From Agrostemma githago (lineage: Eukaryota; Streptophyta; Magnoliopsida; Caryophyllales; Caryophyllaceae), in contig OY288239.1 of assembly GCA_958450325.1 (NCBI GenBank), positions 44,857,811 to 44,921,810 of the forward strand: DNA of 64,000 nucleotides, given 5' to 3'. A program made the translations under genes and the position numbers. Below the pieces are notes generated by a model. The model had not been told where the DNA came from. It did no database searches and worked only from the letters and a program-made list of their open reading frames with translations. Shown here piece after piece: positions 54,884 to 64,000 of this stretch. How positions within the stretch are numbered: the first letter of the stretch is position 1; each line of letters begins with the position of its first letter.

Positions 54884-57066
54884 TCTCCTCCCCCTTGACA
54901 AGGAATTGTCCTCAATTCTGAAATGCTTTTGTCAAGGTATAGAAGAAGATCTTCTAATAGGAAGGTGGCTTGAACTCCATACTCATCCGCCAACTTCAGC
55001 TTGTAAGTTCTTTGGGTGCCCTTGTGTGGAACTTCTGTTTGTGACTTCCACTTGCTCCTTCCTTGGTTTGGGAACTCCTCTATACTCACGTTAGCCAAAG
55101 ACAAGTCATCCCTCATGAAGTACCTCGTACTCTTGTTGTGCTCTTTTCTCATGATGTACTTAGAATGTCCTGAAGTGCAAGGGAGGTTTCCTTTAAAAGG
55201 AAGTCTTACCTGCAAAATAAGCTTATCAAGAGTACCAAAGGAGTTAGTCTTGTGCTTGATAAGCACTTCAGCCTCCGTGGAGTAGTAGTCCTTCCAATTC
55301 CCAATCCCACTTGTGCCTATATCTAAGGTGGTTGAATGCGTGTGGTTACAAGACAAGGTGTTAACCATGCCTTCGACCTTACCCTCTTCATACCTTAAGA
55401 CTTCAGGATCTACACGAGGCATCAAATAAGATGGTATTCCCTTGGAGATAACAATACCTTGTTCCTGTTGCCACTCTTTAGATGGCTTTCCTTCACTGCC
55501 ACTCTTAATCTTAATGGGTTTTTCTTTGGTGGCGTCAAACTCTCCCTTGTCTAGATTATGCACTTCTACAAATTTATTAGCAAACATTGAGAGGCTGGGT
55601 TTTCCGACTCTATTTGCTAACATGTTACAGACACTTTGAGGTGCCATGGGTTTGAGTATAATTTTCTTTCCTTTATCATTCAACTCATACTCATTCCTTC
55701 TTCCATGGTGAACTACGTCCCTATCAAACTGCCAAGGACGGCCTAATAGTATGTGACAAGCATCCATAGGAATTACATCACACAAAACCTCATCAACGTA
55801 GGAACCCATGGTTAATCCAACCCTCACTTGTTTAGTGACCCTTACCTTGTTCCCGTTGTTTAACCAATGTAAGGCATAAGGGTTAGGGTGATTGGTAGTA
55901 GCTAGGCCTAGTTTGTCCACCATTTCAGTTGAGGCAACGTTGGTACAACTACCTCCATCGATGATTAGACTACACCATTTATCTTTCACTTGACACTTAG
56001 TATGAAACAGTTGGTCTCTTTGTTCAGTGTCTTGTTGAATTGGGTTAGTATGTAGAGTACGAAGGACTAGAAGTGTGTCATAAGCTGGGGGTTCGTAAGA
56101 CTCAATATCTTCTTCCTCTTCTTCCTCTCCCTCATTGACATTAAAAACAGCCCCTATACGTTGTTCCTCCTCCCATAACTCATCCCTAACTGTGATTACT
56201 TCCCTTAAGGTTACAACTCTTTTGTTAGGACAAGCGTTTTTGAAGTGACCAAACCCTTGACATTTGAAACAACGTACTTTAGATAGACTAGTTTCAGTGG
56301 ATGTTTTGGGTGTAGACTGAGGTGGGGGTGCTGGGTTAGTCTTAACAATAAGGGGTTGATTAGAACTAGTAGGATTGACTCTATTGCTGTCATCTGTTCG
56401 TGACCAAGCATGACTCTTACTAGACTCACCCTCATGTCTTCCCTTCCCTTGTGCCTCAATTTTTAGACACAACCCACATAAGGTATCAAAATCAGAATAT
56501 GGACACAAATCAACCGTATTAGCTATACTACGGTTTAACCCACGTAAGAACCTAGCCATTTTTATTTCTTCATTTTCCTCTACTTCTCCCATTAAAACCA
56601 GGTTCTCAAATTCCTCTATATATTCACTAACACTCATTTTACCTTGTACAAGGTTAGCAATCTTTTTATATAAGGACAACTTGTGCGTAGTTGGAACATA
56701 CCTCTTACGTAGTTTACGTTTTAAGGACTCCCAAGAAGTAATCTTACCTTTCCCACTTCTGGTGCGTTGTACCTTAAGCCCTTCATACCAAAGGGAAGCT
56801 CCCTTGCTTAGCTTGAGGATGGCGTACTTGCACCTCTCTTCGTCCTCCAAATCCTTGAAGTCAAAGAGCTTCTCTATGTTTCTTTCCCACTCCAAGTAAA
56901 CTTCAGGATCAGTACCACCATTAAACTCAGGGAGTTCATTTACCTTGATTCTGTCCACCGGTTCTCTCCTTGGTTGGAAGCGGGAATTCTTGGGTTGGAA
57001 GTTCTCCAACGCCCTCTTTAGTTGTTCCAGGAAGGTAGGATCTTCAAAGTTCAACACTCCTGCCAT
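54817..57066 (-). CDS. A-gag polyprotein, capsid-knuckle-protease, first copy (749 aa)
   Basis: ATG 57064-57066 (MAGVLNFEDPTFLEQL). Capsid-type gag at about 35-205 (ELPEFNGGTDPEVYLEWER, LSKGASLWYEGLK, SWESLKRKLRKRYVP, MSVSEYIEEFENLVL, ARFLRGLNRSIANTV); CCHC knuckle C266-C279 (CFKCQGFGHFKNAC); acidic linker 312-322; aspartic protease with D370 (LIIDGGSC). After the protease there is no RT; a scar matching the end of RNase H (YEEGKVEGMVNTLSCNHT) leads to a shrunken integrase C-terminus without HHCC or DDE. The frame is fully open, crosses the purine tract and ends 67 bases into the LTR. It could supply capsid and protease to A-pol and A-mini, and needs their RT and integrase. Confidence 0.93.
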   Translation of the reverse strand: MAGVLNFEDPTFLEQLKRALENFQPKNSRFQPRREPVDRIKVNELPEFNGGTDPEVYLEWERNIEKLFDFKDLEDEERCKYAILKLSKGASLWYEGLKVQRTRSGKGKITSWESLKRKLRKRYVPTTHKLSLYKKIANLVQGKMSVSEYIEEFENLVLMGEVEENEEIKMARFLRGLNRSIANTVDLCPYSDFDTLCGLCLKIEAQGKGRHEGESSKSHAWSRTDDSNRVNPTSSNQPLIVKTNPAPPPQSTPKTSTETSLSKVRCFKCQGFGHFKNACPNKRVVTLREVITVRDELWEEEQRIGAVFNVNEGEEEEEEDIESYEPPAYDTLLVLRTLHTNPIQQDTEQRDQLFHTKCQVKDKWCSLIIDGGSCTNVASTEMVDKLGLATTNHPNPYALHWLNNGNKVRVTKQVRVGLTMGSYVDEVLCDVIPMDACHILLGRPWQFDRDVVHHGRRNEYELNDKGKKIILKPMAPQSVCNMLANRVGKPSLSMFANKFVEVHNLDKGEFDATKEKPIKIKSGSEGKPSKEWQQEQGIVISKGIPSYLMPRVDPEVLRYEEGKVEGMVNTLSCNHTHSTTLDIGTSGIGNWKDYYSTEAEVLIKHKTNSFGTLDKLILQVRLPFKGNLPCTSGHSKYIMRKEHNKSTRYFMRDDLSLANVSIEEFPNQGRSKWKSQTEVPHKGTQRTYKLKLADEYGVQATFLLEDLLLYLDKSISELRTIPCQGGGDDPNQGATNSSKEVLKSSTKEY
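54884..54896 (-). other. Polypurine tract, first A-gag unit
   Basis: AAGGGGGAGGAGA on the minus strand, adjacent to LTR 1. Confidence 0.9.
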
Positions 57067-57091
57067 GCTTACGTCTAGATGGATGACCAAA

Positions 57092-57103
57092 GCTCTGATA
57101 CCA
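57092..57103 (-). other. Primer-binding site, first A-gag unit
   Basis: TGGTATCAGAGC on the minus strand, four bases from LTR 2. Confidence 0.93.
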
Positions 57104-57107
57104 CTAA

Positions 57108-58000
57108 TGATGTGAGTTGATATGAACTTTGAAACAAGAATGTAAAGATGGATTAGTATTCTGAAATGGAACGTGAATGAGTAACCAAAACAGAAAGAAA
57201 GGATAGTTTTAAGGATGAATAAACCGTAACCAAGGATAGTATGCTAGGTGAAGTAGACCTATACTTCAACAAAGCGGTTGCTAGATCAAACACTCGATTG
57301 AAATAGCGAGTTTAGAGCTTGTAACGCGACTTACTCTAGACTTTGTCTTGTAAACTACAAGGACGAAACAGAAAGCTTAGCTTTACTCAAGTTTTAATTT
57401 GCAAATTGGATGATCTTATTCCTTCAAAATGGCCGGCTATTTATAGCCTACAAGGTCCCTTAAACCGGTTGGTTTAGGGTGACAAAAACAAAGCTAAGAC
57501 TAATGTGAACTAGGAGCTAATTACAAGGTTGGAGCTAATAACAAAGCTAGTGTAAACATGGAGTTAAAACCAAAGCTAGGGAGTTAAAACCAAAGCTAGG
57601 GAGTTAAAACCAAAGCTTCACCAAGAGTAACCAGCCGTGTGTAGTCTTGTGTGAACATGGAGCCAACAACAAAGCTTGAGTGTACACACCATGTGAACAT
57701 GGAGCCAAAAACAAGGCTAATAAGAGAGCCTTTTGACCGTGTACACTAAGAGAACACAACCAGCTCCTTAACTTCAGTCCACTACTCATGCTTGAATGAT
57801 TGTGACCCTAAGTTAATGTCTTCATTTCACCTTGATTAGTTGCTCCTTTATTCAGCTCAAATTCGAGCTAGCTCCATAATTGAAGATGACTTCTTATTAT
57901 AACTAATGTAGCTGGCCTAAGCTTAAGTAGGAGCTAGTATTCTTTAGTTGAGCTCTTTAGAACTTCCTTACTTGAATTGGTAGCTCCTTGATTCGGATCA
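57108..58000 (-). repeat. LTR 2 (shared, middle) of tandem A-gag array (893 bp)
   Basis: Acts as the 5' LTR of the first unit and the 3' LTR of the second. No target duplication separates the units, so they were not independent insertions. Confidence 0.93.
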
Positions 58001-60183
58001 TCTCCTCCCCCTTGACAAGGAATTGTCCTCAATTCTGAAATGCTTTTGTCAAGGTATAGAAGAAGATCTTCTAATAGGAAGGTGGCTTGAACTCCATACT
58101 CATCCGCCAACTTCAGCTTGTAAGTTCTTTGGGTGCCCTTGTGTGGAACTTCTGTTTGTGACTTCCACTTGCTCCTTCCTTGGTTTGGGAACTCCTCTAT
58201 ACTCACGTTAGCCAAAGACAAGTCATCCCTCATGAAGTACCTCGTACTCTTGTTGTGCTCTTTTCTCATGATGTACTTAGAATGTCCTGAAGTGCAAGGG
58301 AGGTTTCCTTTAAAAGGAAGTCTTACCTGCAAAATAAGCTTATCAAGAGTACCAAAGGAGTTAGTCTTGTGCTTGATAAGCACTTCAGCCTCCGTGGAGT
58401 AGTAGTCCTTCCAATTCCCAATCCCACTTGTGCCTATATCTAAGGTGGTTGAATGCGTGTGGTTACAAGACAAGGTGTTAACCATGCCTTCGACCTTACC
58501 CTCTTCATACCTTAAGACTTCAGGATCTACACGAGGCATCAAATAAGATGGTATTCCCTTGGAGATAACAATACCTTGTTCCTGTTGCCACTCTTTAGAT
58601 GGCTTTCCTTCACTGCCACTCTTAATCTTAATGGGTTTTTCTTTGGTGGCGTCAAACTCTCCCTTGTCTAGATTATGCACTTCTACAAATTTATTAGCAA
58701 ACATTGAGAGGCTGGGTTTTCCGACTCTATTTGCTAACATGTTACAGACACTTTGAGGTGCCATGGGTTTGAGTATAATTTTCTTTCCTTTATCATTCAA
58801 CTCATACTCATTCCTTCTTCCATGGTGAACTACGTCCCTATCAAACTGCCAAGGACGGCCTAATAGTATGTGACAAGCATCCATAGGAATTACATCACAC
58901 AAAACCTCATCAACGTAGGAACCCATGGTTAATCCAACCCTCACTTGTTTAGTGACCCTTACCTTGTTCCCGTTGTTTAACCAATGTAAGGCATAAGGGT
59001 TAGGGTGATTGGTAGTAGCTAGGCCTAGTTTGTCCACCATTTCAGTTGAGGCAACGTTGGTACAACTACCTCCATCGATGATTAGACTACACCATTTATC
59101 TTTCACTTGACACTTAGTATGAAACAGTTGGTCTCTTTGTTCAGTGTCTTGTTGAATTGGGTTAGTATGTAGAGTACGAAGGACTAGAAGTGTGTCATAA
59201 GCTGGGGGTTCGTAAGACTCAATATCTTCTTCCTCTTCTTCCTCTCCCTCATTGACATTAAAAACAGCCCCTATACGTTGTTCCTCCTCCCATAACTCAT
59301 CCCTAACTGTGATTACTTCCCTTAAGGTTACAACTCTTTTGTTAGGACAAGCGTTTTTGAAGTGACCAAACCCTTGACATTTGAAACAACGTACTTTAGA
59401 TAGACTAGTTTCAGTGGATGTTTTGGGTGTAGACTGAGGTGGGGGTGCTGGGTTAGTCTTAACAATAAGGGGTTGATTAGAACTAGTAGGATTGACTCTA
59501 TTGCTGTCATCTGTTCGTGACCAAGCATGACTCTTACTAGACTCACCCTCATGTCTTCCCTTCCCTTGTGCCTCAATTTTTAGACACAACCCACATAAGG
59601 TATCAAAATCAGAATATGGACACAAATCAACCGTATTAGCTATACTACGGTTTAACCCACGTAAGAACCTAGCCATTTTTATTTCTTCATTTTCCTCTAC
59701 TTCTCCCATTAAAACCAGGTTCTCAAATTCCTCTATATATTCACTAACACTCATTTTACCTTGTACAAGGTTAGCAATCTTTTTATATAAGGACAACTTG
59801 TGCGTAGTTGGAACATACCTCTTACGTAGTTTACGTTTTAAGGACTCCCAAGAAGTAATCTTACCTTTCCCACTTCTGGTGCGTTGTACCTTAAGCCCTT
59901 CATACCAAAGGGAAGCTCCCTTGCTTAGCTTGAGGATGGCGTACTTGCACCTCTCTTCGTCCTCCAAATCCTTGAAGTCAAAGAGCTTCTCTATGTTTCT
60001 TTCCCACTCCAAGTAAACTTCAGGATCAGTACCACCATTAAACTCAGGGAGTTCATTTACCTTGATTCTGTCCACCGGTTCTCTCCTTGGTTGGAAGCGG
60101 GAATTCTTGGGTTGGAAGTTCTCCAACGCCCTCTTTAGTTGTTCCAGGAAGGTAGGATCTTCAAAGTTCAACACTCCTGCCAT
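57934..60183 (-). CDS. A-gag polyprotein, second copy (749 aa)
   Basis: Same translation as 54817-57066, residue for residue: capsid, CCHC knuckle (C266-C279), protease (D370), RT-integrase scar, frame through the purine tract (58001-58013). Primer site at 60209-60220. ATG at 60181-60183. The absence of any substitution between the two copies points to a very recent duplication or to an assembly duplicate. Confidence 0.92.
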   Translation of the reverse strand: MAGVLNFEDPTFLEQLKRALENFQPKNSRFQPRREPVDRIKVNELPEFNGGTDPEVYLEWERNIEKLFDFKDLEDEERCKYAILKLSKGASLWYEGLKVQRTRSGKGKITSWESLKRKLRKRYVPTTHKLSLYKKIANLVQGKMSVSEYIEEFENLVLMGEVEENEEIKMARFLRGLNRSIANTVDLCPYSDFDTLCGLCLKIEAQGKGRHEGESSKSHAWSRTDDSNRVNPTSSNQPLIVKTNPAPPPQSTPKTSTETSLSKVRCFKCQGFGHFKNACPNKRVVTLREVITVRDELWEEEQRIGAVFNVNEGEEEEEEDIESYEPPAYDTLLVLRTLHTNPIQQDTEQRDQLFHTKCQVKDKWCSLIIDGGSCTNVASTEMVDKLGLATTNHPNPYALHWLNNGNKVRVTKQVRVGLTMGSYVDEVLCDVIPMDACHILLGRPWQFDRDVVHHGRRNEYELNDKGKKIILKPMAPQSVCNMLANRVGKPSLSMFANKFVEVHNLDKGEFDATKEKPIKIKSGSEGKPSKEWQQEQGIVISKGIPSYLMPRVDPEVLRYEEGKVEGMVNTLSCNHTHSTTLDIGTSGIGNWKDYYSTEAEVLIKHKTNSFGTLDKLILQVRLPFKGNLPCTSGHSKYIMRKEHNKSTRYFMRDDLSLANVSIEEFPNQGRSKWKSQTEVPHKGTQRTYKLKLADEYGVQATFLLEDLLLYLDKSISELRTIPCQGGGDDPNQGATNSSKEVLKSSTKEY

Positions 60184-60224
60184 GCTTACGTCTAGATGGA
60201 TGACCAAAGCTCTGATACCACTAA

Positions 60225-61117
60225 TGATGTGAGTTGATATGAACTTTGAAACAAGAATGTAAAGATGGATTAGTATTCTGAAATGGAACGTGAATGAGTA
60301 ACCAAAACAGAAAGAAAGGATAGTTTTAAGGATGAATAAACCGTAACCAAGGATAGTATGCTAGGTGAAGTAGACCTATACTTCAACAAAGCGGTTGCTA
60401 GATCAAACACTCGATTGAAATAGCGAGTTTAGAGCTTGTAACGCGACTTACTCTAGACTTTGTCTTGTAAACTACAAGGACGAAACAGAAAGCTTAGCTT
60501 TACTCAAGTTTTAATTTGCAAATTGGATGATCTTATTCCTTCAAAATGGCCGGCTATTTATAGCCTACAAGGTCCCTTAAACCGGTTGGTTTAGGGTGAC
60601 AAAAACAAAGCTAAGACTAATGTGAACTAGGAGCTAATTACAAGGTTGGAGCTAATAACAAAGCTAGTGTAAACATGGAGTTAAAACCAAAGCTAGGGAG
60701 TTAAAACCAAAGCTAGGGAGTTAAAACCAAAGCTTCACCAAGAGTAACCAGCCGTGTGTAGTCTTGTGTGAACATGGAGCCAACAACAAAGCTTGAGTGT
60801 ACACACCATGTGAACATGGAGCCAAAAACAAGGCTAATAAGAGAGCCTTTTGACCGTGTACACTAAGAGAACACAACCAGCTCCTTAACTTCAGTCCACT
60901 ACTCATGCTTGAATGATTGTGACCCTAAGTTAATGTCTTCATTTCACCTTGATTAGTTGCTCCTTTATTCAGCTCAAATTCGAGCTAGCTCCATAATTGA
61001 AGATGACTTCTTATTATAACTAATGTAGCTGGCCTAAGCTTAAGTAGGAGCTAGTATTCTTTAGTTGAGCTCTTTAGAACTTCCTTACTTGAATTGGTAG
61101 CTCCTTGATTCGGATCA
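60225..61117 (-). repeat. LTR 3 of tandem A-gag array (893 bp)
   Basis: 5' LTR of the second unit. It ends ATTCGGATCA at 61117, followed by TCTTC and the resumed gag of the older copy (GTCCTCCAAATCCTTGAAG). Confidence 0.93.
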
Positions 61118-61347
61118 TCTTCGTCCTCCAAATCCTTGAAGTCAAAGAGCTTTTCCATGCTTCTTTCCCACTCCAAGTAAGCTTCAGGATCGGTACCTCC
61201 GTTAAACTCAGGAAGTTCAGTTACCTTGATCTTGTCCACCGGTTCCCTCCTTGGTTGGAAGCGAGAATTTCTTGGCTGGAAGTTCTCCAATGCTTTCTTT
61301 AGTTGTTCTAGGAAGGTAGGATCTTCAAAGTTCAACACTCCTGCCAT
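61118..61347 (-). pseudogene. gag N-terminus of older A-gag copy
   Basis: MAGVLNFEDPTFLEQLKKAL to FDFKDLEDE, 75 residues, then the tandem array; the protein continues at 53990. It differs from the array copies by several conservative changes (for example KKAL for KRAL, RSMEK for RNIEK). Confidence 0.9.
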
Positions 61348-61387
61348 TCTTTCGTTTGCTTGATGACCAAAGCTCTGATACCACTAA

Positions 61388-62261
61388 TGATGTGAGTTGA
61401 TATGAACTTTGAAACAAGAATGTAAAGATGGATTAGTATTCTGAAATGGAACGTAAACAAGTAACCAAAACAGAATGAAAGGATAGTTTTGAGGAAGGAT
61501 AAACCGTAACCAAGGATAGTATGCTAGGTGAAGTAGACCTATACTTCAACAAAGCGGTTGCTAGATCAAACACTCGATTGAAATAGCGAGTTTAGAGCTT
61601 GTAACGCGACTTACTCTAGACTTTGTCTTGTAAACTACAAGGACGAAACAGAAAGCTTAGCTTTACTCAAGTTTTAATTTGCAAATTGGATGATGTTTAT
61701 TCCTTCAAATGACCGGTTATATATAGCCTACAAGAGCCCTTAAACCGGTTGGTTTAGGGTGACAAAAACAAGGCTAAAACTATGTGAACATGGAGCTAAT
61801 TACAAAGTAGGGAGCTAATAACAAAGAGATGTGAACTTGGAGCTAATAACTATGCTAAGTGAAGAGTAATCAGCCGTGGTCTTCTTATGTGAACATGGAG
61901 ATGAAAACAAAGCTTGAGTAGGAGTAATGAGGCGCGGCAAAGGTGTGAACATGGAGCCAAAAACAAGGCTAACAAGAGAGCCTTTTGACCGTGTACACCA
62001 AGAGAACACAATCAGCTCTAAAACCTTCTTAACTTCAGTCCATTACTCATGCTTGAATGATTGTGACCCTAAGTTAATGTCTTCACTTTACCTTGATTAG
62101 TTGCTCCTTTATTCAGCTCAAATTCGAGCTAGCTCCATTATTGAAGATGACTTCTTATTATTGCTAATCTAGCTGGCCTAAGCTTAAGTACGAGCTAGTA
62201 TTCTTTAGTTGAGCTCTTTAGAACTTCCTTACTTGGATTAGTGGCTTCTTGATTCGGATCA
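61388..62261 (-). repeat. 5' LTR of older A-gag copy (874 bp)
   Basis: TGATGTGAG to ATTCGGATCA on the plus strand, then the duplication GTGGA. TATA-type palindrome near 61723. Confidence 0.93.
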
Positions 62262-62266
62262 GTGGA

Positions 62267-62670
62267 CTAGGGTTTAGACGCGAGAGCGCGAACCCACCTT
62301 GACAGCGGTCTACGTAGCGAGAGCCCGGATCGACTCTAGCAACTAGGAGACACCTACACCCTTGATTACCCAAATCATCCTACTATGCTTATGAACCCGA
62401 CCTAACCCTACTCTTTCCTCGTTCGATTTCTTTAGTTCGATAGATTCGTTTAGCCTTAGTTGTTACCCCTAGCTTAGTCATAGTCTTAGTTCATTCCCTT
62501 CTTATCGTTCTAGTTTAGTTTAGCGTCGAGACCTAGTCAAATCTCTAGGTGGAACTTGGTCCAAACCCTCTTTACCGTCCTCGTGGATTCGACCCGACTT
62601 CCCTAGCTACCCACTAGGATTAGTTGGTTAATTATTGACGGTTGGGAACCACGGCAATTCCCTACCATCA
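62267..62670 (+). repeat. 5' LTR of element B, right segment
   Basis: The last 404 bp of the LTR that begins at 50142. It ends CCCTACCATCA, three bases before the primer site. ATCA at the end mirrors TGAT at the start. Confidence 0.78.
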
Positions 62671-62673
62671 ATT

Positions 62674-62691
62674 TGGCGCCGTTGCCGGGGA
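62674..62691 (+). other. Primer-binding site of element B, tRNA-Asp
   Basis: TGGCGCCGTTGCCGGGGA after the spacer ATT. Confidence 0.9.
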
Positions 62692-62906
62692 CGGTGCATT
62701 GTTTAGACTTAGTTTGCTTATAGCTAGACTTAGTTACCCTTCTTTGTGCTCTTCTATCATCTCTTGTGCATATTCTCTAGATTCTTCTTTTTTCCTTAGT
62801 TTTATTTCTTCATTTTCTCTTTGTCTTTCGATTGTGCTTGTTTATTGTCGTTGCCTAGTGCCCGAAAAGCACTAGGTGTTCTCACGTTTGCTCAAGTGTG
62901 TAGTGT

Positions 62907-63886
62907 ATGCCTAGGGGGAGAGGCGAATTCTTTCTCTTCAATCCAGAGCCGGAAAGACTCTTTAGAGCCTTTCGCCAACGGACGATTGGCCGGGTTAGAA
63001 TCTCTCAACCAAGCGCAAGCAATACTCATCAAGAGCAAGCTCAAGGAAACGATTTTGAGGAAGCATCTCGAGAGACGACCGAAGGGAATTTCACCAATCC
63101 CTTTGGACATTCTAGTCCTAGTTCCCCCTCTACATCTACTTCAACTCCATCTTCACCACCATCTCCCTTACATCCAATTATGCCGAAGTTTTCGTCTCAC
63201 TCTACATTTACGGAAGATGTCTTGCCGGGACCGAATGCTCTACCGGCCGCTTATGCCGGAAATTTTGTGGCCAAGACTCAATTCATCCAACTTGTGGAGA
63301 GAAATCAATTTAGTGGTTTGCCCACCGAAGAACCGCACCAACACATGGAGATTTTCTCCGATTATTGTGACGTTATTTCTCAAACCGGGGTTACACAAGA
63401 TCAAATCCATTGGGTATTATTTCCATTCTCATTAATTGGAAAAGCAAAGCAATGGATCAAGAGTCTCGATAGGGCAACCATGGGCATCGATACTTGGAAG
63501 AAACTTGCATTGGGCCTAAGGGCCTCCGGAGAAGACTAATTTGCTAAGGGCCTCCATCACCGGTTTCCAACAACGGGATGAAGAGAGCCTTTATGAAGCT
63601 TGGGAGAGGTTTAAATCTTTGGTTAGATCGTGCCCCCACCATGGACTTTCACAATGGTTTTTAGTCCAACAATTTTGGAACGGTCTTTATGAGGACTCAA
63701 GAACTATACTCAATATGGGCTCCAATGGTAGGTTCACCGAGGTCGATGATGACCAAACATGGGCAAGAATCGAGGAGATGGCAGTTCATAATTCTCAATA
63801 CTCAAGGCCTAGGAAGGCAAATCGAGGAGGTAGGCACGAGGTTGATGCTATTACTCAATTAAGCATTGACCTTGGAGCTCAATTGA
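62907..63886 (+). pseudogene. Athila-type gag of element B, truncated and frameshifted
   Basis: ATG 62907 (MPRGRGEFFLF), then a Ser/Pro-rich linker, then the conserved Athila capsid: NFVAKTQFIQLVERNQFSGL, PHQHMEIFSDYCDVISQTGV, WVLFPFSLIGKAKQWIKSL. At about 63508-63540 the frame breaks (stop at 63537-63539). A stretch around the usual FYPPEKTN motif is altered, with CTAAGGGCCTCC present twice (63509 and 63544). The downstream frame continues with RASITGFQQRDEESLYEAWE, PHHGLSQWFLVQQFWNGLYE and VDDDQTWARIEEMAVHNSQY until a family A LTR interrupts at 63887. Zinc knuckle and pol are not in the window. Confidence 0.88.
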
Positions 63887-64000
63887 TGATGTGAGTTGCT
63901 ATGAACTTTGAAACAAGAATATGAAGTATGATTAGTATTCTGAAATGGAACGTAAACAAGTAACCAAAACAGAATGAAAGGATAGTTTTAAGGTTGAATA
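63887..64000 (-). repeat. Family A LTR, start only (cut by window edge)
   Basis: TGATGTGAGTTGCTATGAAC and following match the minus-strand LTRs of the A-gag form (GTAACCAAAACAGAATGAAA as at 61461). By orientation it is the 3' end of an element inserted in the gag of B. The left flank for a duplication is ATTGA. Confidence 0.85.

Larger units (their letters stand above)
53991..61117 (-). mobile_element. Tandem A-gag array LTR-int-LTR-int-LTR (7127 bp)
   Basis: Three 893-bp LTRs (53991-54883, 57108-58000, 60225-61117) alternate with two 2224-bp interiors, with an exact period of 3117 bp and no difference seen by eye. The outermost bases are flanked by the 5-bp duplication TCTTC (53986-53990 and 61118-61122) in the gag of the older A-gag copy. 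So the array occupies one insertion site. It arose by unequal recombination between LTRs after insertion, by integration of a dimer, or by an assembly artefact. Confidence 0.93.
51150..62261 (-). mobile_element. Family A retrotransposon, A-gag form, older copy, split by tandem array
   Basis: 5' LTR 61388-62261 and 3' LTR 51150-52023, both 874 bp with a few differences. Primer site at 61372-61383 and purine tract at 52024-52036. Target duplication GTGGA at 51145-51149 and 62262-62266, in the LTR of B. The internal region (52024-53990 plus 61123-61387) is interrupted in gag by the tandem A-gag array. Its ORF carries two small indels, so it is inactive. Confidence 0.93.
50142..63886 (+). mobile_element. 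Athila-like element B, 5' part, interrupted
   Basis: The LTR begins TGATAAGTGTAG at 50142, is split at 51149 by the A-gag copy 51150-62261, resumes at 62267 and ends CTACCATCA at 62670. Then come a tRNA-Asp primer site and an Athila gag that is cut at 63887 by another family A LTR. B sits in the 3' LTR of element C. The rest runs beyond the window. Confidence 0.82.

Overview
The window is plant nuclear DNA made almost entirely of nested transposable elements. I see no host gene. The plant assignment rests on the lineages present: chromovirus-type, Athila-type and Tat/Ogre-type Ty3/gypsy elements, a Cassandra-type TRIM, plant L1 LINE fragments, Helitron-like, MULE-like and hAT-like elements. 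The species cannot be named from the sequence. The nesting density fits pericentromeric or other gene-poor heterochromatin (inference).

The main player is one chromovirus family, here called family A. Its LTRs begin TGATCCGAAT and end CTCACATCA, its primer-binding site is TGGTATCAGAGC (initiator Met tRNA), and its polypurine tract is AAGGGGGAGGAGA. Motifs in RT and integrase resemble the CRM clade. It occurs in three forms. (1) A-pol: protease, RT, RNase H and integrase but no capsid or zinc knuckle (35013-39869, intact; 1375-5085, broken). (2) A-gag: capsid, CCHC zinc knuckle and protease but no RT, RNase H or integrase core (tandem array 53991-61117; older copy 51150-62261; cut copy 1-1374). 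(3) A-mini: both deletions, protease only (11144-14839). Young copies of each form have open reading frames and near-identical LTRs. They look like mutually complementary, trans-mobilised partners. No complete gag-pol copy lies in the window.

Layout. 1-5085: an A-gag copy (+) inserted in an A-pol copy (-). 5086-6857: Athila-like remnant E, split from its continuation by a Tat/Ogre-type element D (6858-15183), whose gag carries A-mini. 15184-15805: 5'-truncated A LTR. 15806-16330: LINE fragment. 16331-31750: AT-rich DNA with Helitron-like elements, degenerate tandem repeats, a MULE-like TIR element, a hAT-type MITE nested in another TIR element, and an inverted pair of LTR-like sequences starting TGTARCACCC. 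31985-32230: second LINE fragment. 32231-50141: Athila-like element C, which keeps gag, protease and an env-like ORF but lacks RT and integrase; it is interrupted by A-pol (35013-39869) and by Cassandra (43457-44188). 50142-63886: Athila-like element B, sitting in the 3' LTR of C. Its own LTR is split by the older A-gag copy, whose gag is in turn split by the tandem A-gag array. 63887-64000: the start of another A LTR inside the gag of B.

Target-site duplications confirm most of the nest: GGCTT, CATGA, GTTGA, GTGGA and TCTTC for retroelements, a 9-bp repeat for the MULE-like element and an 8-bp repeat for the hAT MITE. Order of insertion at the right end, oldest first: C, then B, then A-gag (51150-62261), then the tandem A-gag array.
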